A DNA stretch of 8,500 bases from Gammaproteobacteria bacterium. Its GTDB lineage: Bacteria > Pseudomonadota > Gammaproteobacteria > UBA6429 > Thiohalophilaceae. Position 1 is the first letter of the stretch. Each line of letters begins with the position of its first letter. Under the pieces are notes generated by a model, which saw nothing but the letters and a program-made list of their open reading frames with translations, ran no database searches and was not told where the DNA came from. Shown one piece after another: positions 1 to 4,754 of this stretch. Position numbers and translations under genes: made by a program. The stretch lies in contig JAADGZ010000102.1 of NCBI GenBank assembly GCA_013152045.1, positions 4,450 through 12,949 of the forward strand. Direction: 5' to 3'.

Positions 1-15
1 TAACAGAGAATAGCT

Positions 16-789
16 ATGATCCACCCCACCGCCATTATTGACCCCGGTGCGCGCATCGCAGACGATGTGGAAGTCGGCCCTTTTACGATTATTGAGGACG
101 ATGTGGAAATCGGCAGCGGTTGCCGAATCAGCAGCGGCGTACGCATCTACTGCGGCACTCGCATGGGCCGCCACAATCAGATCGATCACGGTGTAGTACT
201 CGGCTGCGAACCCCAGGATTTGAGTTTCACTCAGGAAAATAGCAAACCGCTACGTATCGGCGATCACAATCGCTTCCGTGAAGGTGCCAATATCAGTCGC
301 GGTATCAAAAGCGAACACGGCACCATTATCGGCAGCCATAACTACATGATGGCCATGTGTCATGTCGGCCATGACTGCATCGTCGGCGATCACAATATTT
401 TTGCCAACACGGCCTCCCTTTCCGGACATGTGGAAATGGAAGATCATATTTTTCTTTCTGCCAAAACCGCGATCCATCAATTCTGTCGTATCGGCGCCTA
501 TAGCATGATTTCCGGCGTCACCGGTGTCACCCGAGATGTGCCTCCCTACCTGCTGGCCGATGGCCACCGCGCCGATGCCGTGGGCCTTAATGTCGTCGGC
601 TTGCGCCGGGCAGGATTTAGCTCAGCTCAACGTCAGGCAATCAAACAGGCCTACCGTGTGATCTACCAGCCAGGGATAAAACTGCAACAGGCGATGGAAG
701 AACTGAAAGCTTCGAACCCCACCGACGAAGTGACCCATATCATCCAATTTATCGAAGCTAACCAGCGCGGCATCATTTCCCAACGTTAA
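16..789 (+). CDS. lpxA: LpxA-type acyl-ACP--UDP-N-acetylglucosamine O-acyltransferase
   Basis: A 257-residue cytoplasmic enzyme. In the family it transfers a 3-hydroxyacyl chain from ACP to O-3 of UDP-GlcNAc, the first step of lipid A synthesis. The N-terminal two thirds show the imperfect hexapeptide repeats of a left-handed beta helix (from [11 protein letters not shown]). The C-terminal third is helical, as in LpxA. Aligned from memory with E. coli LpxA, the catalytic His125 is H119 (CHVGHDC), His122 is H116, His144 is H138, and His160 is H154 (AIHQF). Gly173, the acyl-chain ruler, is G167, which favours a long (C14-like) chain over C10. The motif PQDL is kept, but E. coli Lys76 is Ser70 and His99 is Ser94. 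The length is normal. The gene is not followed by lpxB, which is unusual; what lies upstream is outside the window. The ribosome binding site is weak (AGAGAA at 5-10). It could be a second, divergent LpxA paralogue. Confidence 0.88.
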   Translation: MIHPTAIIDPGARIADDVEVGPFTIIEDDVEIGSGCRISSGVRIYCGTRMGRHNQIDHGVVLGCEPQDLSFTQENSKPLRIGDHNRFREGANISRGIKSEHGTIIGSHNYMMAMCHVGHDCIVGDHNIFANTASLSGHVEMEDHIFLSAKTAIHQFCRIGAYSMISGVTGVTRDVPPYLLADGHRADAVGLNVVGLRRAGFSSAQRQAIKQAYRVIYQPGIKLQQAMEELKASNPTDEVTHIIQFIEANQRGIISQR

Positions 790-814
790 CGTCCTCTTAC
801 TCGGAATCAATCTA

Positions 815-833
815 ATTGAGAATTGTTTGCATT
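815..833 (+). promoter_or_regulatory. Candidate Fur box upstream of the porin unit
   Basis: Positions 817-831 read TGAGAATTGTTTGCA. Against the 7-1-7 Fur consensus TGATAATCATTATCA this matches 10 of 14 half-site positions; the left half-site matches 6 of 7. A weaker overlapping match follows at 833-847. The site covers the -35 element of the predicted porin promoter, as expected for iron-dependent repression. Binding by Fur is inferred from sequence only. Confidence 0.5.
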
Positions 834-854
834 TAGAATTATATTTGTTATAGT
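826..854 (+). promoter_or_regulatory. Predicted sigma-70 promoter of the porin unit
   Basis: The -35 element is TTTGCA (826-831, 4 of 6) and the -10 element is TATAGT (849-854, 5 of 6), with the ideal 17-base spacer. Transcription would start near 861 and give a leader of about 27 bases. The leader contains a good ribosome binding site, GAGGA (874-878), 9 bases before the ATG at 888. Confidence 0.6.
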
Positions 855-887
855 TCGCACAAATACAAATGACGAGGATTTATAACC

Positions 888-2138
888 ATGCGTAAATGCA
901 CACTAACAATAATGCTTGCTGCAACATTCAGTCTGCCGACACTGGCGCTGGCAGACAACGACAGCCAGCAACAAGAAATCGAAGCCCTCAAGGCTCAGAA
1001 CAAACTTATTATGGAACGTCTGGACGCCACCGCTGAAATGCTGGAATCGTCTTCCACAGGAAGGACAACCGATGCGGCCCACAACCACAGCGTGGCAGCC
1101 GGGGACTCGCTACGTGATCGCACCTTTGGTAACCACGGTAGCAAGGGGGCAACCACCATAGGTGGCTATGGTGAAATGCATTACAACAACCTGGGTAACA
1201 AAAAAATCGGCGGCAGCGATAAAAAGGAAATAGATTTTCATCGTTTCATTCTGTTCATGGGGCATGAGTTCAGCGACAAAATCCGTTTTTGGTCAGAACT
1301 CGAGGTAGAACATGCGGTGATCCAGGATACACCTAATGGAGCAAACGGCGGTGAAGTCGCGGTTGAGCAAGCCTTCCTGGAGTTCGACCTCAATGCAGAC
1401 ATGGCCGCTCGCGCCGGTATCATCCTTGTACCCGTTGGCCTGCTCAACGAAACCCATGAGCCCCCGACTTTCTATGGCGTAGAGCGTAATAATGTAGAAA
1501 AATATATTATTCCCACCACCTGGCGCGAAGGCGGCGTCAGCCTGACTGGACGCTTTGCCAATAGCTTCAGCTATGATCTGGCGGTACACAGTGGTCTACA
1601 GATAAGTGGCAACAACTACGCAGTACGCGGCGGTCGCCAGGGCGTTAGCAACGCTCCCGCCAATAATCTTGCCGCCACCGTAAGAGTGAACTGGATCGGC
1701 GTACCCGGCCTGGTAGTCGGTGCCGCCTTCCAGCAGCAAACCAATATCACCCAGGGCATGGATGCCAATGCCGGTGCAGCAAACCTGGTTTCAGCGCATG
1801 TCGTCTGGCAAATTAGCCAGTTCAGCCTGCGTAGTTTATATGCTAGCTGGAACCTGTCTGGCAATGGCCCGGCCGCCGTGGGTGCCGATAAACAGACCGG
1901 CTGGTATGTCGAACCATCCTGGAAATTTACCCCCAAATTCGGCGTCTTTGCCCGCAGCAGTCAGTGGGATAACCAGGTCAACAGTGCCACTAATACCCAG
2001 TACAAACAGTTTGATGTCGGTTTCAATTACTGGCCACATGAAGATGTGGTGCTAAAATTTGACTACCAGAATCAATCTGTACCAAACGGCAAAAACGAAT
2101 TTGACGGCATTAACCTCGGTGTCGGTTATCAGTTCTAA
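888..2138 (+). CDS. Outer-membrane porin with N-terminal coiled coil (phosphate-selective porin O/P-like)
   Basis: A 416-residue exported protein. A signal peptide (residues 1-22, cleavage after ALA) is followed by a short coiled coil at about 27-54, with hydrophobic positions I31, L34, I41, L45 and L52. A hydrophilic linker containing HNH (65-67) leads to a beta-barrel region from about residue 88 to the end. Alternating aromatic strands are evident (for example GGYGEMHYNN and FHRFILFMG). The last residues are GVGYQF; the terminal Phe is the usual recognition signal for the BAM assembly machinery. The overall pattern, including FYGVERNNVEKYIIPTTW, resembles the OprO/OprP-like porin family, but I cannot assign a substrate. 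The Fur-like site upstream and the two redox genes downstream suggest a role in iron or electron-acceptor access rather than phosphate uptake. DcaP-type coiled-coil porins are the alternative family. Confidence 0.82.
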   Translation: MRKCTLTIMLAATFSLPTLALADNDSQQQEIEALKAQNKLIMERLDATAEMLESSSTGRTTDAAHNHSVAAGDSLRDRTFGNHGSKGATTIGGYGEMHYNNLGNKKIGGSDKKEIDFHRFILFMGHEFSDKIRFWSELEVEHAVIQDTPNGANGGEVAVEQAFLEFDLNADMAARAGIILVPVGLLNETHEPPTFYGVERNNVEKYIIPTTWREGGVSLTGRFANSFSYDLAVHSGLQISGNNYAVRGGRQGVSNAPANNLAATVRVNWIGVPGLVVGAAFQQQTNITQGMDANAGAANLVSAHVVWQISQFSLRSLYASWNLSGNGPAAVGADKQTGWYVEPSWKFTPKFGVFARSSQWDNQVNSATNTQYKQFDVGFNYWPHEDVVLKFDYQNQSVPNGKNEFDGINLGVGYQF

Positions 2139-2162
2139 TTCTGACTATTTTCCTTGATAATG

Positions 2163-2202
2163 GCCGGTTTCATTTGTCTGAAACCGGCTTTTGATTTTAT
2201 TT
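2163..2202 (+). terminator. Terminator-like hairpin between the porin and the FMN-protein gene
   Basis: A perfect 10-bp stem, GCCGGTTTCA (2163-2172) with TGAAACCGGC (2179-2188), encloses a 6-base loop. TTTTGATTTTATTT (2189-2202) follows, as in an intrinsic terminator. It lies 24 bases after the porin stop codon, and the U-rich tract runs directly into the ATG of the next gene at 2203. It probably ends most porin transcripts and lets a fraction read through, so the downstream genes would be made in smaller amounts. Confidence 0.75.
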
Positions 2203-2727
2203 ATGAAAAAATATACTCCCCTGCTAAGCCTTTTGATTTTTGTCAGCTGTATCGCTAATACAAGCGCAAAAGGCGTCTACCAAAGCCAGGCCGCTTTTCT
2301 CAATCAAGCCTTCGCCGGGGATATACCCAAGGTCAGCTTGATCTGGCTCACTGGCGATATTCGTAAAACCACCACACAGATTCTGCAGCACAAACCCTCT
2401 CGTCTACGTATACGTTACTGGGCCAGGGCAACACGCAGCGCCTGGGTGCTAGAGGAAATTGGTAAAGAGCGTCCCATTACCATCGGTATCGTTATTAATG
2501 AAGGCCGAATCGAACACCTGCGGGTGCTGGCATTTCGTGAAAGCCGAGGCGATGAAGTGCGTCATGACTTCTTCACCCGCCAATTTAGTCAGGCCAAATT
2601 AAAACCCGATCTACAGCTCAGCAATAACATTGATGGCATTTCTGGAGCGACACTTTCAGTACGCGCACTAGATAAGCTTGCCCGCTTGGCCCTGTACCTG
2701 GATCAACAGCGCCAATCCAAAAATTAA
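2203..2727 (+). CDS. Secreted FMN-binding-domain protein (predicted covalently flavinylated redox carrier)
   Basis: A 174-residue protein with an N-terminal signal peptide: Lys-Lys, then a hydrophobic core to about residue 16, and likely signal peptidase I cleavage after TSA at 20-22. C16 in FVSC is a poor lipobox, so a lipoprotein is possible but less likely. The mature part ends in an FMN_bind (PF04205-type) domain with the motif DGISGAT at 144-150. In RnfG and NqrC, the Thr of such a motif carries FMN through a phosphoester bond added by ApbE; here that would be T150. I chose the ATG at 2203. A TTG at 2191 is in frame but lies inside the terminator tract. No Shine-Dalgarno sequence is visible before 2203, which is unusual. 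The stop codon is 10 bases from the PepSY gene. I infer a periplasmic electron carrier working with that membrane protein. No apbE gene is in the window. Confidence 0.85.
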   Translation: MKKYTPLLSLLIFVSCIANTSAKGVYQSQAAFLNQAFAGDIPKVSLIWLTGDIRKTTTQILQHKPSRLRIRYWARATRSAWVLEEIGKERPITIGIVINEGRIEHLRVLAFRESRGDEVRHDFFTRQFSQAKLKPDLQLSNNIDGISGATLSVRALDKLARLALYLDQQRQSKN

Positions 2728-2737
2728 GGCCTGAAAC

Positions 2738-3517
2738 ATGAGCCAACATAAAAAACCACGTATTAGAAAACTTCGGTCCATGTATATCTGGCACCGTTAT
2801 ATCGGCCTCAGTGCGGCCGTGCTGGTACTCATACTCGCCACGACCGGGCTGATGCTGAACCACACAGAAAAACTGCAACTCGATTCACATTATGTCAACA
2901 ACGACTGGCTATTAGATCAATACGGTATTCACGCGCCAAACAATATTCGCAGTTATCCGCTATCCGATCGCTGGCTCAGCCAGTGGGGTGAACGCTTATT
3001 TTTAGGACCAATTGATATTGGTGAGAGCGATGAAAAACTACTGGGCGTTCTGTTTTATAACGATATGCTGGTCATGGCGCTGAAGAGTGAAATCTGGTTG
3101 CTGACCCCCGCAGGTGAATTGATTGAAAAACTTGGTCCCAATGAAGGCATCCCACCGGCTATCAACGCCATCGGCATCACCAAGGATGGTCAGGTTGCGG
3201 TAATGGCTGCACATGGCATTTATATCGCCGATCAAGATCTGACCACCTGGCAGAATACCCCCGCGGCTATAACCACCTGGGTTGATAGCGAAAAGCTACC
3301 TGCCGCACTGCGCCAACGCTTGCTGAAAAAATACCGCGGTCACGGCTTGTCTCTCGAAAGAATCATTCTGGATCTGCATAGTGGGCGTATATTTGGACAA
3401 TATGGTATTTATGTTATGGATACCGCAGCAGTTCTGATGTTATTTCTGGCTACCAGCGGTAGCTGGATCTGGCTCATACGCCAGCTTCGTGATCGCCAGC
3501 GCCGAAGGAAACAATAG
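2738..3517 (+). CDS. PepSY-associated two-helix membrane protein (predicted transmembrane electron-transfer partner)
   Basis: A 259-residue inner-membrane protein. A basic N terminus (KKPRIRKLR) precedes WHRYIGL and transmembrane helix 1 (about 21-41). A periplasmic region of about 180 residues, rich in predicted beta strands, follows. LDLHSGRIFG (211-220) then leads into transmembrane helix 2 (about 224-247) and a very basic C terminus, so both ends should be cytoplasmic. WHR near helix 1, TG(L)MLNH after it, and DLHSGR...G before helix 2 are the hallmarks of PepSY_TM proteins. H19, H42, H202 and H214 are candidate haem ligands; H42 and H214 lie on the periplasmic side. The ribosome binding site (AAGG, 2726-2729) overlaps the stop codon of the FMN gene, which suggests translational coupling. 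Related proteins are linked to ferric-siderophore or flavin-based reduction. The exact donor and acceptor are unknown. Confidence 0.8.
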   Translation: MSQHKKPRIRKLRSMYIWHRYIGLSAAVLVLILATTGLMLNHTEKLQLDSHYVNNDWLLDQYGIHAPNNIRSYPLSDRWLSQWGERLFLGPIDIGESDEKLLGVLFYNDMLVMALKSEIWLLTPAGELIEKLGPNEGIPPAINAIGITKDGQVAVMAAHGIYIADQDLTTWQNTPAAITTWVDSEKLPAALRQRLLKKYRGHGLSLERIILDLHSGRIFGQYGIYVMDTAAVLMLFLATSGSWIWLIRQLRDRQRRRKQ

Positions 3518-3557
3518 TCCCATAAAACAACCACTCCATGCATGGTAAACGCATACC

Positions 3558-3998
3558 TTATCGATGCTGTGTTAAAATTTTATCCAGATGGTTAGCAAAT
3601 GCCTGGCGGTCACTTTGACTTAGCGCCGCAGGCCCGCCTATTCCACTGGAACGTAAGGTATCCATAAAATCTCGCATATTAAGAAGCGATCTTATATTCT
3701 CACTCGAATACAATTCACCTCGCGGATTGAGCGCCATAGCACCTTTTTCAATCACTTCAGCGGCCAATGGAATATCGCTGGTGATAACAAGATCCCCAAC
3801 CTCTAGCCGTTTAACTATCTCATTGTCGGCGACATCAAAACCCGCCATCACTTTCAGAAAATTTATATGCGGTGACGGCGGTATATGCAGAAGGTGATTA
3901 GCAACCAGCGTCAACGGTATCTTGGTGCGCTTGGCTGCACGAAACAAAATATCCTTGATCACCACGGGACAAGCATCCGCATCGACCCATATTTTCAT
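3558..3998 (-). CDS. yaiI: YaiI/YqxD family protein (UPF0178, DUF188)
   Basis: A 146-residue cytoplasmic protein with the full family pattern. It starts [16 protein letters not shown]. It has [13 protein letters not shown] and [20 protein letters not shown] in the middle and [19 protein letters not shown] near the C terminus. The Asp residues D6, D8, D57 and D75 suggest a PIN-like nuclease fold with a metal site, but the family's biochemical function is not established. The length is typical. It is convergent with the PepSY gene (40 bases apart), with no clear terminator between them. The start is supported by AGAGG (4005-4009 on the complementary strand), 6 bases before the ATG. Confidence 0.92.
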   Translation of the reverse strand: MKIWVDADACPVVIKDILFRAAKRTKIPLTLVANHLLHIPPSPHINFLKVMAGFDVADNEIVKRLEVGDLVITSDIPLAAEVIEKGAMALNPRGELYSSENIRSLLNMRDFMDTLRSSGIGGPAALSQSDRQAFANHLDKILTQHR

Positions 3999-4033
3999 TT
4001 TATACCTCTTCTTCCATCTGCCATTCTACGAGC

Positions 4034-4063
4034 ATTAAACTGGGAAAAAATACGATTTCCCAA
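4034..4063 (-). promoter_or_regulatory. Possible promoter of the yaiI-family gene
   Basis: Read on the complementary strand, a -35-like TTGGGA (4058-4063) and a -10-like TTTAAT (4034-4039) are separated by 18 bases. The leader would be about 30 bases. The inverted repeat at 4041-4062 lies across the spacer and -35 region. The call rests on consensus match only. Confidence 0.35.
4041..4062. repeat. Inverted repeat TGGGAAA-N8-TTTCCCA
   Basis: Perfect 7-base arms lie at 4041-4047 and 4056-4062, with 8 bases between them. No T tract follows on either strand, so a terminator is unlikely. The spacing would suit a dimeric regulator bound in the yaiI promoter, or a structured RNA. The function is not known. 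Confidence 0.45.
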
Positions 4064-4080
4064 AGACTTACGGCGCACAC

Positions 4081-4103
4081 TTAAGTGCCATTCTGGCACC
4101 TAA
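4081..4103. repeat. Inverted repeat between yaiI and the cold-shock gene
   Basis: The arms TTAAGTGCCA (4081-4090) and TGGCACCTAA (4094-4103) pair over 10 bases with one A/C mismatch around a 3-base loop. The dyad ends 8 bases before the predicted csp -35 element. No U tract follows. It could be an operator or a small RNA stem. Confidence 0.5.
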
Positions 4104-4111
4104 ATCCATCC

Positions 4112-4296
4112 TTTACTTTGCTCAAAAATACGTTAAACTTCAAATGCTGGTAAAGATTACAGCGGCTATTTATGTCTGTACAATTTCGATGCCACGTAAT
4201 ATATCATCTTGTCTGTTCGTAAGTAATTCCTGCATCTTTCCGCGTTGCTATATAACACACACGAAGACACTACAATTTAATTCAGGAGATTACCTA
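4112..4296 (+). promoter_or_regulatory. Predicted csp promoter and long 5' leader
   Basis: A -35-like TTTACT (4112-4117) and a -10-like TAAACT (4134-4139) with a 16-base spacer would start transcription near 4146 and leave a leader of about 150 bases. Long leaders of this size are known for cspA-type mRNAs, where they act as temperature-responsive structures. A closer alternative is the extended -10 TGCTATATA (4246-4254), which would give a leader of only about 35 bases. The leader contains no gene that I can support. It ends with a strong ribosome binding site, AGGAG (4284-4288). Confidence 0.38.
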
Positions 4297-4503
4297 ATGG
4301 CTACAACGACAGGCCGCGTGAAATGGTTCGATGAAAAAAAAGGCTTTGGCTTTATTGAAAGACAGGACGGCAATGACGTTTTCGTCCATTTTAGAGCCAT
4401 ATCAACCCCCGGCTTCAAAACACTGGCCGAAGGTCAGGAAGTGGAATTTGAAGTTGAGCAAGGCCAGAAAGGCCCACAGGCGGTCAACGTTACTGTTCTT
4501 TGA
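4297..4503 (+). CDS. Cold-shock domain protein, CspA family
   Basis: A 68-residue single cold-shock domain that covers the whole protein, the normal length for the family. Both nucleic-acid-binding motifs are intact: RNP1 KGFGFI (15-20) and RNP2 VFVHF (28-32). The conserved opening [15 protein letters not shown] is also present. Such proteins bind single-stranded RNA and DNA, melt RNA structure and act as antiterminators or RNA chaperones in the cytoplasm. The ATG at 4297 is preferred over an in-frame upstream ATG at 4144. It has AGGAG 8 bases upstream, and the 51-residue extension from 4144 has no family counterpart. Which csp paralogue this is, and whether it is cold-induced, cannot be told from sequence. 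Confidence 0.95.
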   Translation: MATTTGRVKWFDEKKGFGFIERQDGNDVFVHFRAISTPGFKTLAEGQEVEFEVEQGQKGPQAVNVTVL

Positions 4504-4505
4504 GC

Positions 4506-4533
4506 AACTGAAACTGCCTGTGTTTTTTCAGTT
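4506..4533 (+). other. Inverted repeat just after the csp stop codon
   Basis: AACTGAAA (4506-4513) and TTTCAGTT (4526-4533) pair perfectly around a 12-base loop that carries a run of six T. It begins 3 bases after the stop codon. The geometry is not that of a classical terminator because the T run is inside the structure. It may stabilise the 3' end of the mRNA. Confidence 0.4.
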
Positions 4534-4560
4534 CGAGTAAGAACAACAACCGTCACAGCA

Positions 4561-4584
4561 GGGACGCCAACTAACCGGCGTCCC
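4561..4584 (+). terminator. GC-rich hairpin downstream of csp, possible terminator
   Basis: GGGACGCC (4561-4568) pairs with GGCGTCCC (4577-4584) across an 8-base loop. The following bases are C-rich rather than T-rich, so intrinsic termination is doubtful. It could block 3' exonucleases or assist Rho-dependent termination. The rest of the 251-base gap up to 4754 holds the palindrome GATAATTATC (4652-4661) and the promoter below, but no gene that I can see. Confidence 0.35.
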
Positions 4585-4699
4585 ACTCCTACCCCCCACG
4601 GTGAAACGAATAAACATCCTCCCACAAAATTGATTGTCTGGATATTGCCCAGATAATTATCATGACCAAGTTCCAACGATAATAAAGTTTTAATCTGAT

Positions 4700-4727
4700 G
4701 TCACAAAGTTCACGGGGCTGCTAAAAT
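4700..4727 (+). promoter_or_regulatory. Predicted extended -10 promoter of the GGDEF-EAL gene
   Basis: TGCTAAAAT (4719-4727) is an extended -10 element with 5 of 6 consensus bases. A moderate -35, GTCACA (4700-4705), lies 16 bases upstream. Transcription from about 4734 would leave a leader of about 21 bases. That leader shows no Shine-Dalgarno sequence before the ATG at 4755. Confidence 0.42.
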
Positions 4728-4754
4728 GCGGCAGTCCAACAACGTCATCTATTC

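Noticed and set aside
2191..2202. TTG start for the FMN-protein gene at 2191
   Set aside because: It lies in the T tract of the terminator-like hairpin. The ATG at 2203 gives a normal signal peptide beginning MKK.
3536..3545. Palindrome CCATGCATGG between the PepSY gene and yaiI, as a terminator
   Set aside because: A self-complementary 10-mer with no loop and no T tract cannot form a normal terminator hairpin. It is probably chance.
4144..4296. In-frame N-terminal extension of the cold-shock gene from an ATG at 4144
   Set aside because: The 51 extra residues have no cold-shock family counterpart, while the ATG at 4297 has a strong AGGAG and gives the standard 68-residue protein.
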